DNA from: SVEL01 sp045126215
GTDB taxonomy: Bacteria > Bacillota > Clostridia > Lachnospirales > Lachnospiraceae
DNA length: 64,000 bases
Direction: 5' to 3'
Assembly (NCBI GenBank): GCA_045126215.1
Contig: JBGVOD010000011.1
Coordinates: 1 to 64,000, forward strand
Part shown: positions 25,419-34,548 of the stretch, one piece after another
How the letters are laid out: each line of letters begins with the position of its first letter
Position numbering within the stretch: position 1 is the first letter of the stretch
The notes under the pieces: generated by a model
Databases searched by the model: none
The model's input: only the letters and a program-made list of their open reading frames with translations
What the model was told of the DNA's origin: nothing
Position numbers and translations under genes: made by a program

Positions 25419-26123
25419 TTACTTTTTGAATTCAACCACAGCATATGCCTTTTTGTTTTCATCATTTAAAGATACTATAATCGTCTCTTCTGAATAGTAT
25501 ACTACCGGATAAATAATATTTCCATACCTTGCCTGATTTTTATATTCAACTCTTAATTGTTTTACTTTAAAATCATCCGGAATATACTCACATGCAAACT
25601 TCACATACTGTCCATTATTAACATGTCCATTTGTATCTATATGATGCTTCTTTACACCAAAAGAATCTTCTTCATTTTGTTCCCCTGATACCTTTATCTT
25701 TCTGCCAACATAATCCATATCTATCTTTTTCTCGATTTCATATGCATCACTGGCTTCACTATCAACCTTTGTTGGTTTTCCACTTTCTGTATCTATATAT
25801 ACCCACTGTGAATTTGCTTTTACCGCCATCTCTCCTGCTTCATTTAAAATATAAAAATTTCTTAAGCCCATAAAGCCATTTATTTCATAGGGAATGGTAC
25901 ATATTTTTATCTTATCAAGAAATTTTATATCCTTTTCAAATGTAATCTGCCATGAATTAAGAAGCCATGCTCTTTTCTTATTCTCTAAAAATTCAATACC
26001 AACATTCAGGCTTTCTGATTGAAATACTGAACAATCTTGAAAATAATTAATTACTGAACCAACTGTTAATGTTTTTTCACTGTCTACTTCACTGTATCTC
26101 ACTACACTGTCAAAACTATACAT
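25419..26123 (-). CDS. Acyl-ACP thioesterase
   Basis: 234 aa, double hot-dog fold. It releases fatty acids from acyl carrier protein. Typical features: RYSEVDSEKTLTVGSVINYF at the N-terminus, the WLLNSWQITFEKDI strand and the active-site region HHIDTNGHVNNGQYVKFA (Asp-x-Asn-x-His-x-Asn). GGAGG lies 5 nt before the ATG. The 330-bp inverted repeat begins about 28 nt upstream, so its promoter must lie within or beyond that repeat. Confidence 0.9.
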   Translation of the reverse strand: MYSFDSVVRYSEVDSEKTLTVGSVINYFQDCSVFQSESLNVGIEFLENKKRAWLLNSWQITFEKDIKFLDKIKICTIPYEINGFMGLRNFYILNEAGEMAVKANSQWVYIDTESGKPTKVDSEASDAYEIEKKIDMDYVGRKIKVSGEQNEEDSFGVKKHHIDTNGHVNNGQYVKFACEYIPDDFKVKQLRVEYKNQARYGNIIYPVVYYSEETIIVSLNDENKKAYAVVEFKK

Positions 26124-26150
26124 TGCGTCCTCCTTAATGTGGTGTTTTTT

Positions 26151-26480
26151 ACTTTATAGGGTTATGGTATCAAAAATTTTCTATTAGTATTATGGCATGC
26201 ATATTGTACAAAGTATATAGTCCTTTGCTCCGTTCTCCGGATATAAGAGTTTCTAAATGTTCTTAATATTCCTTTTGTCAGCAGACGCAACCGGCTGAAA
26301 TTCGCCATCCCTGGCTCAGTTCAGCCTTTTTGTCGGCATCCATGCCGCCAAATCGCTGCTCCTTTAAAGAACATCAAGAAACTCTAATATCCTTCAAAAG
26401 TCACAAAATACCTATATACTTTGTACAATATGTCTTTAGTAATATTAAATGGATTTTTCAATACCATAACCTTATAAAGT
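26151..26480. repeat. 330-bp nearly full-length inverted repeat with structured core (MITE-like or RNA)
   Basis: Ends ACTTTATA...TATAAAGT. The arms align over about 125 bp each (e.g. GGTTATGGTAT, ATATTGTACAAAGTATATAG, GAGTTTCT-N3-TGTTCTT with their complements). The ~90-bp core contains a GGCATCCATGCC palindrome (26335-26346) and GGCTGAA-GCCA-TGGC-TTCAGCC nested stems (26293-26326). No coding frame is evident. It may be a non-autonomous transposable element or encode a structured RNA. Confidence 0.75.
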
Positions 26481-26546
26481 TTCTTGACTTTTTATCTGTG
26501 CACCAACCGCATCCTCACAGAGTATTTTTTTACCTAATTAGAGCGA

Positions 26547-26611
26547 ACTTTGATATAAAGGTTAGGGGTGCCAAAAGTGGGCTTAACACCCTAACACTAA
26601 CCCTACAAAGT
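26547..26611. repeat. 65-bp inverted-repeat element related to 15836-15855
   Basis: Ends ACTTTG/CAAAGT, inner arms AGGTTAGGGGTG/CACCCTAAC. Its first ~25 bp match the minus strand at 15836-15857. It lies beside the 330-bp repeat and shares the ACTTT...AAAGT ends with it. Confidence 0.6.
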
Positions 26612-26638
26612 AAAAAAAGCACCTGTAAACAGGTGCTT
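26612..26638 (-). terminator. Terminator of tRNA-Gln
   Basis: AAGCACCTGT/CAGGTGCTT stem followed by seven T on the minus strand, 4 nt after the tRNA 3' end. Confidence 0.9.
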
Positions 26639-26642
26639 ATAG

Positions 26643-26715
26643 CTGGCCCACAAGGATTCGAACCTTGAAAATGCTGGAGTCAGAGTCCAGTGCCTTACCA
26701 TTTGGCGATGGGCCA
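26643..26715 (-). tRNA. tRNA-Gln(CTG)
   Basis: 73 nt. The acceptor stem TGGCCCA/TGGGCCA, the anticodon stem CTGGA/TCCAG with loop CTCTGAC (anticodon CTG), and the T-arm CAAGG-TTCGAAT-CCTTG fold as a standard cloverleaf. CCA is not encoded. CTG decodes CAG only, so another tRNA-Gln(TTG) must exist elsewhere. Confidence 0.95.
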
Positions 26716-26734
26716 CCGTCTAGCGACAAGTGGT

Positions 26735-26763
26735 ATTATACAATAGTGTTTTCATTATTGCAA
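26735..26763 (-). promoter_or_regulatory. Promoter of tRNA-Gln
   Basis: -35 TTGCAA (26758-26763), 17-bp spacer, -10 TATAAT (complement of 26735-26740), 19 nt before the tRNA. Confidence 0.85.
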
Positions 26764-26770
26764 GTACTTT

Positions 26771-27139
26771 TTAGAAATTTTTTCTTGTCACACTACCATC
26801 TTCTGTATTTAAATTGCCAACAAAGTACTGATATTCTTGTAAAATACTGTCTTTTTTGACATCTGAAAAAGCTTTTTCTTCATCAAGTTTCGTGAGACTT
26901 ACCTCCGAACCTAACAAATCAAATTCCTTACTTAACTCATCAATTGCAAAATCTGCAACTTCTTTTGTATCTAATAGCTTTCTATTATCAACCTTTGCTT
27001 CTTTTACACTTGCTGAATCTTCCTGTGTATTTATGCTATTTGGAGATTGTTCTGGTTTTGCAACAGTAATCTCTGGTCTTACAGTATTTACTTTATTATA
27101 CTGATATAAATCATTTGCACTTATATTTCCTATAATCAT
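26771..27139 (-). CDS. Protein of unknown function
   Basis: 122 aa from an ATG 7 nt after GGAG; an in-frame TTG lies two codons earlier. No signal peptide or membrane helix. Residues ~1-50 are polar and likely disordered (KPEQSPNSINTQEDSASVKE). Residues ~53-115 are helical and probably form the conserved part (LLDTKEVADFAIDELSKEFD ... ILQEYQYFVGN). I do not recognise the family. The polar head plus helical tail and the presence of YjfB-like and chemotaxis genes in the window make a motility link conceivable but unsupported. Confidence 0.7.
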   Translation of the reverse strand: MIIGNISANDLYQYNKVNTVRPEITVAKPEQSPNSINTQEDSASVKEAKVDNRKLLDTKEVADFAIDELSKEFDLLGSEVSLTKLDEEKAFSDVKKDSILQEYQYFVGNLNTEDGSVTRKNF

Positions 27140-27232
27140 AAACAATCTCCTTTCTTTTTATTTCTTTTTATTTCGGATATTACATATATCGGTTAAACCC
27201 ATTTAATACTTTACACCAAAAAATATTTTTTA

Positions 27233-27805
27233 TTAAAAGTTCATTGGTACATCCTGTCTTCTCATTTGGTCAGCCTCGAAGAAATCTTTCTGTCTTGCTC
27301 CAATCATACCGGCAACCAAATTTGATGGGAATGATACAACGAGAGAATTATATTGTGAAACATTGGCATTATAGAGTCTTCTTGCTGCCTGCAAATGATT
27401 TTCTGTTTCAACGATTGCTTTCTGTAATGCCGCAAAATTATTAGCAGATGCAAGCTGTGGATATGCTTCTGCAGTAAATCTGATATTTCCATAAAGTTCG
27501 TTCATCTTATTTTCTGCAATAGTTCTTTCCTGCATAGACATATTAGATCTAAGTCTGATTGACTCAATGATGACAGACTTCTCATATGCCATATAGTTCT
27601 TACATACATCAAGCATTTTTACCAATACATCATATCTCTTTGTAAGCGATACATCAATTCCCGATTCTGCTTCTCTAATCTTTACATCCATTCTTCTAAA
27701 TTTATTATTTGTAGAAATAACATAAGCAATCACCATTACAACCAATAATAATACAGCCACTAATACAGATATTAATCCTACATTTCCTGATGCTATCATT
27801 TTCAT
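27233..27805 (-). CDS. lemA: LemA-family membrane protein
   Basis: About 190 aa. One N-terminal membrane helix (~8-30, GLISVLVAVLLLVVMVIAYV) then the helical LemA core (RRMDVKIREAESGIDVSLTKRYD ... AAPQLASANNFAALQ-like ... YNANVSQYNSLVVSFPSNLVA). The exact start is ambiguous between ATG 27805 and 27799; both follow AGGAGG. It pairs with the adjacent DUF3137 gene, a recurring combination. The molecular role is unknown. Confidence 0.92.
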   Translation of the reverse strand: MKMIASGNVGLISVLVAVLLLVVMVIAYVISTNNKFRRMDVKIREAESGIDVSLTKRYDVLVKMLDVCKNYMAYEKSVIIESIRLRSNMSMQERTIAENKMNELYGNIRFTAEAYPQLASANNFAALQKAIVETENHLQAARRLYNANVSQYNSLVVSFPSNLVAGMIGARQKDFFEADQMRRQDVPMNF

Positions 27806-27890
27806 TTTCCTCCTGAATTTTAATCTTTCAAAAATACTTTTGCATTCTTGATATATAATGTATTTCACATTACCAACATTTTCTTCTGTA

Positions 27891-28796
27891 TCAATTTAAA
27901 AATAGTTCATCTATAAAAATACAAACCTCCGCCAACTGATTCAAGACTCTTCTCTTTTCCGTAGCGTAATCCATACGAAAAACTGAAGGTGGTTCAAGAC
28001 TATCCTGTTTTCTGTTAAGTGCTATAACCGCCTCCTTACCATAGAAATTTATAACCATTGGACCAAAATTTGCCTCAAGCCTACACAACCTTTCAATTAT
28101 AGGTGGTGTAAGTATGTAAAAAGCCATATGTCCATCTTTACAGAATGTCTTAAACATATTATTAAATGCCATACTTTCCGTCTCAATTATATCATGTTTT
28201 CCAACGCCCATAGGAAACGCCGCATACCTGCCATCAAGACTTCTAACCTGAAGTGGTACCGGATAGTATTTTTTTAATTTAAACTTATATACAATTCCTT
28301 TAAAATATGTAACAGTATAGGATGATTTTCCTGAATCTGAATGATACTCCACCTCAACATCCGCTCGTTGAAATGGTACTCCTTTATATGACGCAGATAT
28401 AAAATCTTCACTTCTATATCTGTTTCCCATCTTTGTAAATCCCATATATTTAACCACATCTCTGTCATATCCCTGTTCGTGATTATAATATGCATTATCA
28501 AAATTCTCCTTTACAGTTGATACAACAAAGTATTTTTTATATAAATCAGCCACCTTTGTAGAGTAATACGTATATATAACAATTGCCACTATTATATATA
28601 TAAACACACACGTGTAAAACAACTCCCTACTATTGTCATTTTCGTCAATCGACCCACAGACTGACCATGTTACAAATACAACCACGGCCAATATTGCTTC
28701 AATAATGACGATTATAATTTTTTTGAAACACGCAGAATTAATCTCATTCATTATCTCTTGAGATGATTTATGCATATACATCCCTTGGTTATTCAT
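27891..28796 (-). CDS. DUF3137 membrane protein
   Basis: 301 aa from an ATG behind GGGAG. Two membrane helices (~25-45 and ~58-78) then a soluble DUF3137 domain (YYNHEQGYDRDVVKYMGF ... SEDFISASYKGVPFQRADVEVEY ... FNNMFKTFCKDGHMAFYILTPPIIERL). These proteins usually lie next to LemA, as here with 85 nt between them. Function unknown; a joint membrane role with LemA is inferred from repeated adjacency. Confidence 0.85.
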   Translation of the reverse strand: MNNQGMYMHKSSQEIMNEINSACFKKIIIVIIEAILAVVVFVTWSVCGSIDENDNSRELFYTCVFIYIIVAIVIYTYYSTKVADLYKKYFVVSTVKENFDNAYYNHEQGYDRDVVKYMGFTKMGNRYRSEDFISASYKGVPFQRADVEVEYHSDSGKSSYTVTYFKGIVYKFKLKKYYPVPLQVRSLDGRYAAFPMGVGKHDIIETESMAFNNMFKTFCKDGHMAFYILTPPIIERLCRLEANFGPMVINFYGKEAVIALNRKQDSLEPPSVFRMDYATEKRRVLNQLAEVCIFIDELFLN

Positions 28797-28910
28797 TCTA
28801 CATCTCCCATTCTTTATTCTTTTGTCCAAGAACACTTATGTCTTCTCGTTGCCAGCATATGTTAATGGCTGGCATCATATGAATAAAATAATATCAAAAG
28901 AAAAGCAAAA

Positions 28911-28937
28911 AACAATCCCCCTATTAGGGGGGATGTT
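28911..28937 (-). terminator. Terminator of the peptide ABC operon
   Basis: AATCCCCC-TATTA-GGGGGGAT hairpin directly after the permease stop codon, followed on the minus strand by TTGTTTTTTG. It ends the operon before any ATPase gene. Confidence 0.9.
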
Positions 28938-29762
28938 TTACGAAACTCTTTTTCTATTTTTAATACCATCACTTAATAGGACCAAGCTTACTATCAGCAT
29001 CACTATAACAACTCCTATATATATACTATACCAAGGGCACTTTGCAAGGAATGTCTGTGCATCCTTTAACATTGCCCCCAAACTAGCCTTTGGTGGCTGA
29101 AGTCCAATTCCAAGAAAACTTAAAGAAGCTTCTGCAAGAATTGCATTATTAAATCCAACTACCAAAGTGGACATAATTGTACTCCTTGTGTTTGGCAATA
29201 TGTGTTTAAAAATAATTCTTATTGATGATGCACCCATTATCTTTGCACCAAGAACATATTCTTTATTCTTTTCTTCTATCACTTTTCCTCTTATCATTCT
29301 TGCAAAGCTGGGAACAAATACAATTCCAAGTGACATTACAAGTGTAATTGTACTGCTGCCAAATGCTCCAATAGCAACTATAGCCAGCAAAATACTAGGG
29401 ATTGATGATAATGCATCATTTATACGCATAAGTATTTCATCAAGAATACCACCAAAATATCCTGTAAAAGTTCCAATAATCAACCCTAAAGAAAATCCGA
29501 TTGCAATTACAGTTGTAGAAATCTTAATAGTCTCAAGAAGAGCTTTCATTACTCTTGAAAAAATATCTCTTCCAAAATTATCTGTCCCCATAAGATGTTT
29601 AAAAGAAGGTGCCAGAAATTTTTCTGAAACATTCATTTTTTCAGGATCATAAGGTGTATAAAAAATGCTTACAATTGCCAGTATCACAAGCAGAAAGAGC
29701 ATTATACCCCCTACTAATTTTCTTCCATTTATATTAATTCTTTTATTCACTCCTTTATTCAT
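28938..29762 (-). CDS. Peptide/nickel-type ABC permease, DppC-like
   Basis: 274 aa, about six membrane helices and a MetI/BPD_transp_1 domain with the EAA loop ...NKEYVLGAKIMGASSIRIIF. Second permease of a dipeptide/oligopeptide (or nickel) importer. It overlaps the first permease gene by 8 nt (ATGAATAA), with GGAGG inside that gene. It is the last gene of the operon. Confidence 0.92.
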   Translation of the reverse strand: MNKGVNKRININGRKLVGGIMLFLLVILAIVSIFYTPYDPEKMNVSEKFLAPSFKHLMGTDNFGRDIFSRVMKALLETIKISTTVIAIGFSLGLIIGTFTGYFGGILDEILMRINDALSSIPSILLAIVAIGAFGSSTITLVMSLGIVFVPSFARMIRGKVIEEKNKEYVLGAKIMGASSIRIIFKHILPNTRSTIMSTLVVGFNNAILAEASLSFLGIGLQPPKASLGAMLKDAQTFLAKCPWYSIYIGVVIVMLIVSLVLLSDGIKNRKRVS

Positions 29763-30723
29763 TCCCGTTTCCTCCTATTCTAGGATCAACGAGTCTATAG
29801 ACAATATCCACTAGCAGATTTACCATCACTATAACTATAGCTATGTACATTACTATAGACATAACCACTGTATAATCTCTCGTTCCAATAGAACTTACAA
29901 GTAGTCTTCCAAGCCCTGGCAGATTAAAAACCTGTTCAACAACAACACTTCCTGCAAATATTTCTGCAATAATAACGGATAATGCTGTTATAGATGTAAT
30001 AATAGAATTTTTAAATACATGGTGTACAAGCACCAAAGTCTCTGATACACCCTTAGCACGGGCTGTTCTGACATAATCTTTATACATCTCTTCTTTTACG
30101 GCAGTCTTTACAAATCTTGTAAGCATAGCTATCTTCGGAATAGCAACAGCCACGGCTGCAGGTATAAGATACAATAGGAAGGATATCATATCTGTCCTAT
30201 ACGAAACGTATCTCCCCGGCGAGAACCAACGAAGAATAAGACCAAAAAAATAACTTATAAGTATACCGATAAAGAATGATGGAACAGCCATAAACACCTG
30301 ATTGACGCCATCAAAGATTCCATCAAACACTTCCGAGCCTCTGTTCTTTTTACTGCCAATATATCCCGTAAAAAGGCCAAGAGGAACTGCAATAACAATA
30401 ATCATTATCAGACTTATAATTGCAAGTGACAATGTAACCACTAGATTATCACCAATCATTTCGCTAACAGGAATATCCTTACTATATGACATTCCAAGAT
30501 TACCGCTTACTATTCCTATAAGCCAGTTAATATATTGTATATATGCAGGATCATTTAATCCATATTTTTCTCTTAATACTTCAGCTCTTTCAGGAGTTGC
30601 ATCTACGCCAAGCTTTGTCGTAACAACATCTCCCGGAATAATCTTAAACATAGTAAAAACTACTATAGATACTACAAGAAGAGTTGCTATAGCCGCTCCC
30701 ATTCTTTTCAGTATATATTTCAT
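29755..30723 (-). CDS. Peptide/nickel-type ABC permease, DppB-like
   Basis: 322 aa from an ATG 6 nt after GGAG. N-terminal MKYILKRMGAAIATLLVVS and PGD residues typical of OppB/DppB, six membrane helices, EAA loop MYKDYVRTARAKGVSETLVL. It forms the channel with the DppC-like subunit. It is placed 29 nt after the binding-protein gene. Confidence 0.93.
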   Translation of the reverse strand: MKYILKRMGAAIATLLVVSIVVFTMFKIIPGDVVTTKLGVDATPERAEVLREKYGLNDPAYIQYINWLIGIVSGNLGMSYSKDIPVSEMIGDNLVVTLSLAIISLIMIIVIAVPLGLFTGYIGSKKNRGSEVFDGIFDGVNQVFMAVPSFFIGILISYFFGLILRWFSPGRYVSYRTDMISFLLYLIPAAVAVAIPKIAMLTRFVKTAVKEEMYKDYVRTARAKGVSETLVLVHHVFKNSIITSITALSVIIAEIFAGSVVVEQVFNLPGLGRLLVSSIGTRDYTVVMSIVMYIAIVIVMVNLLVDIVYRLVDPRIGGNGNE

Positions 30724-30752
30724 TGTATTCTCCAACCTATTAGGTTAAATAA

Positions 30753-32258
30753 CTATTTTACAAAACTAATTTTGCTCATATCAAGAACATATACAGGATA
30801 AAACGCAAAACCTTCTATATCCTTTGAAACTGCTACTATCTTTGCAGGATCCTGTATAAATACACTACCTGCATGTTCAGCTACAATTTCCTGCATTCTC
30901 TTGTAGCACTCAATCTTTTCATTATCATCTGTTGTTGCAACAGCCCTTGCATACAGCTCATCATATTCATCATTTTCAAAGAATATCATATTCTTTGAAT
31001 TACCAGATACATAACGTCTAGCCATATCCTTTGGTGCCATATTTGAATCAAATCCAATTATTGTAGCTTCATACTGTTTACCTTTATAAACATCTTCAAG
31101 CCATGTTGCCCACTCAATGCCTTCAATTTCCATTGTAACACCAATAGCTTTTAACTGTTCTTTTATAACCAATGCTGTATCCATATGAAACTGATAGCTT
31201 GAAGGTACCTTTACAGTAAATGTAAATCCATCCTCATATCCAGCTTCTTTCAACAGTTCCTTTGCTGTCTCTACATTGTAAAGATACATATTTTCTGTTT
31301 GAGCATTATAATATTTTCCAAATCCCGGATACAGGATACTTCCAATTATTGTTCCGTGTCCACCTGCAACCATGTCTATAATTTCCTGTCTGTTGATTGC
31401 ATAACAAAGAGCCTGTCTAACCTTTTCATTTTGGAATGGTTCAAAACTGTTATTGATAAATAACCCCTGAACAAGGTTTGTATTTCCATAAATAACATTT
31501 ATATCATCTCCAAGCTGGTCCACTTCATCCATTGTCATATATGGATATATGTCAATACTTCCAGCTTGTAATTCCATTACTGCTGTTGCAGAACTTGTAA
31601 CGATTTTAAATGTTACTGTCTTTAATTCAGGCTTTTCACCCCAGTAATCATCAAATCTTTCCATTACAAGGCTTTCACCTGTAGAATATGATACAAATTT
31701 AAACGGACCCGTACCTACTGGTGCTTCAGTCTGTTTATCGTAATTCATCGGCACTATTGCAACCGTCATAAATCCGATAAATTCTGTATCTGGTTCGCTT
31801 AGAACTACTTCAACTGTAGATGGGTCCACTATATTTACACTACTTATCAAAGAAAAAGCTGATACAATAAGTTCACTTTCCTCGATAAGTCCGGCGTTAT
31901 ATTCAATTGAGTATTTTACATCCTCAGCTGTAACCACATCACCATTATGGAACTTCACACCTTCTCTTAATTTAAATGTGTAAACGCTTCCATCTTCTGA
32001 CACATCATAGCTTTCTGCTACAGCTGGAATAAGATTGCCATTTTCATCAGGCTTTACTAAACCTTCAAAAATATTAAACATAACCTCACGAGTTCCTGCC
32101 GCAGTTGCCAAAAATGGGTCAAGACTGTCAAGATCCTGTTGTATTCCTACAACGATTGAATCTCTTTCTTCCTTTTCGTTATTATCACTACCGCCTTGAC
32201 ATGCTACAAGTGCAGTGGATATAACAATTGCAAGTAACAAATAAAAATACTTTTTCAT
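30753..32258 (-). CDS. Peptide/nickel-type ABC substrate-binding lipoprotein
   Basis: 501 aa. Lipoprotein signal with lipobox LVAC (Cys20), then a family 5 solute-binding fold (DSLDPFLATAAGTREVMFNIFEGL, FKLREGVKFHNGDVVTAEDV, KVRQALCYAINRQEI). It captures peptides or a related ligand outside the cell for the two permeases downstream. Ligand type cannot be fixed from sequence. No ATPase subunits follow. Confidence 0.93.
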   Translation of the reverse strand: MKKYFYLLLAIVISTALVACQGGSDNNEKEERDSIVVGIQQDLDSLDPFLATAAGTREVMFNIFEGLVKPDENGNLIPAVAESYDVSEDGSVYTFKLREGVKFHNGDVVTAEDVKYSIEYNAGLIEESELIVSAFSLISSVNIVDPSTVEVVLSEPDTEFIGFMTVAIVPMNYDKQTEAPVGTGPFKFVSYSTGESLVMERFDDYWGEKPELKTVTFKIVTSSATAVMELQAGSIDIYPYMTMDEVDQLGDDINVIYGNTNLVQGLFINNSFEPFQNEKVRQALCYAINRQEIIDMVAGGHGTIIGSILYPGFGKYYNAQTENMYLYNVETAKELLKEAGYEDGFTFTVKVPSSYQFHMDTALVIKEQLKAIGVTMEIEGIEWATWLEDVYKGKQYEATIIGFDSNMAPKDMARRYVSGNSKNMIFFENDEYDELYARAVATTDDNEKIECYKRMQEIVAEHAGSVFIQDPAKIVAVSKDIEGFAFYPVYVLDMSKISFVK

Positions 32259-32363
32259 GTGTTCTCCTTTTCATCATTAAAGAAATTCTTATTATTTAGT
32301 TTTGAAGATACATTTAGGCTTGAATTCTAAAAGATATTCTGCCCGCTCATAATAGCAAATATA

Positions 32364-33593
32364 CTACTCAGAAGTAACATAATTTGCAGCTTCACCCTCA
32401 GGCTTATACAAATCGCCAAACACATTCTTACATGTATTTGCAAGATATGAAACAGTAAATGATGAATCATAGTTTCTAACCGCATTCTGGTATGCAAGCT
32501 CATCTGTATACTGTGAAAGCTTATATGTGGTCATTTTAGCCGTACCATATACAGTATGTGTTACTAAAGGTTCAATCCCATAATCAGAAATAAACACTTT
32601 GCCTGTTTCATCATTTGTAATTGTAACCTTAGCCATAGCACCAAGGATTGTATTCGCACTCTGCTGTGTAGAAATAAAATTGCCAAGGGAGTAATAGCAA
32701 AGAGTCTGACTACCATCTGCAGCTGTAATCCACGATACAGGTTCTACTACATGCGGATGTGTTCCTATGATAAGATTTGCACCATTATCTGCAAACACTT
32801 GTGCCCAGTGATGCTGGTCTTCAACTTCTGTAAGTGTATATTCGATGCCCCAATGAGGACATACTATTATGAAATCAGCCAATGTCTTCGCTTTCGCAAG
32901 ATCTTTTTTGACTGTATCTTCATCTAAAAGATTTACAATATATGGTCTGTCACTTGGAAGTGCAATACCATTTGTTCCATATGTATAATTTAAGATTGCT
33001 ATTTTAATTCCATCCTTTTCATATACATATATATTTTCTTTGTCTTCTTCCGTCTTGTTAATTCCAAGATATGTCATTTCAGGGTGTTTTGTTTCCCAGA
33101 AGTTTATACAATTATCAACACCTTTTCCACCCTTATCAAGAGTATGGTTTGTAGCATGTAAAACAACATTAAATCCTGCATCTACAAGAGCATCTCCTAC
33201 TTCATATGCACAGTTAAAGCATGGATATCCTGAAAGTCCAAGCTCCTCTCCTCCAATCATTACCTCCTGATTAACAAGAGCTATATCTGCTGCCTGCACA
33301 TCATCCTTTATATTTGTAAATAAATGATCGTAATTTCTAGTTCCATCACTATATAGACCACTATTCTGAACACCCATATGCATAAGCATATCACCAATCA
33401 TCACCACATCTATCTTTGTTGGCTCAAAAGGTGGCTCTGTAGTTGTTGGCTCCTCTGTAGTCGTCTCCTGAGTAGAAACACTCTGTGAGCCTTTGCTTAC
33501 ATTATCGTCATCCTCAACAGCGCCACATGCAAACATCGAAAATGTCATAATGGATGCTACTGAAATTGCTGCTAATTTTTTTAATAATCTCAT
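32364..33593 (-). CDS. CapA/PgsA-like metallophosphatase-fold lipoprotein
   Basis: 409 aa. Lipoprotein signal (SMFAC, Cys ~23) and a Thr/Glu/Pro-rich linker (~38-57), then a PGA_cap domain: VVMIGDMLMHMG, NQEVMIGG, HATNHTLDKG, PHWGIEY, GTHPHVVEP, a calcineurin-like metal-site set. CapA relatives take part in poly-gamma-glutamate capsule export, but many lone copies have other, unknown roles. No capB/capC genes are nearby, so capsule synthesis is not supported here. It lies 18 nt after the gene for a permuted-papain-like protein. Confidence 0.85.
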   Translation of the reverse strand: MRLLKKLAAISVASIMTFSMFACGAVEDDDNVSKGSQSVSTQETTTEEPTTTEPPFEPTKIDVVMIGDMLMHMGVQNSGLYSDGTRNYDHLFTNIKDDVQAADIALVNQEVMIGGEELGLSGYPCFNCAYEVGDALVDAGFNVVLHATNHTLDKGGKGVDNCINFWETKHPEMTYLGINKTEEDKENIYVYEKDGIKIAILNYTYGTNGIALPSDRPYIVNLLDEDTVKKDLAKAKTLADFIIVCPHWGIEYTLTEVEDQHHWAQVFADNGANLIIGTHPHVVEPVSWITAADGSQTLCYYSLGNFISTQQSANTILGAMAKVTITNDETGKVFISDYGIEPLVTHTVYGTAKMTTYKLSQYTDELAYQNAVRNYDSSFTVSYLANTCKNVFGDLYKPEGEAANYVTSE

Positions 33594-33611
33594 AATTCCT
33601 CCAATTGTATA

Positions 33612-34238
33612 CTACTGTATATATTTCTTAAATCCATTTCTCTGGTCTAAATATCCCTCAACAGTTCCAACATATAATACTTTTTTATCAGGCATATCGT
33701 AAAAGTCCTTTGGTGTAAGTAATGAAAAATGTTTATCAAACTTTCTAACACCATAGTCTTCCAATGTTCTTCCAACAAACTGTGAACAGGCATATCTTCT
33801 CTTCTGATGAAAAGGTTTATTTAAAACAAGAAACGGAAGTCCTAATATTGTGTAGTGATATCTCTTCGCATTTTTCTTGTAGTAGTTTATTCTTCCCCAA
33901 ATAAGTTCCTTTTGTGTCTTTGTACATTCAATCTCTGAAACCATACATAACGCCTTTGGAAATTTCTCTATTACCTCTTCCATCTTTTCCTGTTCAAAGC
34001 CTGAAAGAATCGGAACCTTAGGGTTTCTTCTGCCAAAGCTGAAACTTTCCTTTAGGTCTATGTCCATCCCCAGCACAATGTGAATATATTTAAACCTTGT
34101 AAACCATCTAATCAATGTGGCAAATATTCCCGGTGTTGAAATAAGTACCAAATACAATTTCTCAGTTTTTGGCTCATTCACATCATATTCTATTTCAGAT
34201 ATATGCTTAATTGCTTTTTTCTGCTCTTTTATTCCCAT
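33612..34238 (-). CDS. Permuted papain-fold (YiiX/NlpC-like) protein
   Basis: 208 aa, no signal peptide. A His in FKYIHIVLGMD precedes a Cys in RYACSQFVGRTLEDYG, the order of permuted papain-like amidases/peptidases (YaeF/YiiX group), where His comes before Cys. Likely hydrolyses an amide or thioester bond; substrate unknown. It starts the two-gene run with the CapA-like lipoprotein. Confidence 0.65.
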   Translation of the reverse strand: MGIKEQKKAIKHISEIEYDVNEPKTEKLYLVLISTPGIFATLIRWFTRFKYIHIVLGMDIDLKESFSFGRRNPKVPILSGFEQEKMEEVIEKFPKALCMVSEIECTKTQKELIWGRINYYKKNAKRYHYTILGLPFLVLNKPFHQKRRYACSQFVGRTLEDYGVRKFDKHFSLLTPKDFYDMPDKKVLYVGTVEGYLDQRNGFKKYIQ

Positions 34239-34548
34239 TTTACCCTCTTTATATAGCTCCGACTTTATTCCAATACTCTTTTCAGTCTTAATATTGGATT
34301 TGCGATATCATATTATTAATGTATTTAGAACATTTTAATATGTAAAAAAGAAAATAGCAAGGGGATTATTTCAACTTTACTTTTTACTCTATTAATTATA
34401 TGTGTATATTAAGAATATTATGGTATAATATGATGTTGTGGTCAAAAGGTATTTTGCCCTATGATACTTACGAATTGCTCCACACCTTGTATGTTCAAAG
34501 TGTCAACAGTGTTCTAGGTCAAATCAAAAATTATAGCGAGGAATATAT
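34239..34548. other. Divergent intergenic region
   Basis: Gene-free gap. It contains the CYTH promoter and a TCCAATA...TATTGGA inverted repeat (about 34268-34298) in the leader of the minus-strand gene. The rest is AT-rich without recognisable structure. Confidence 0.6.
34420..34429 (+). promoter_or_regulatory. Extended -10 promoter of the CYTH gene
   Basis: TGGTATAAT with -10 TATAAT at 34424-34429; no good -35. The leader is about 115 nt. Confidence 0.55.

Noticed and set aside
32364..33593. Poly-gamma-glutamate capsule locus
   Set aside because: Only a CapA-like protein is present; CapB/CapC-type ligase genes are absent and lone CapA relatives are common.
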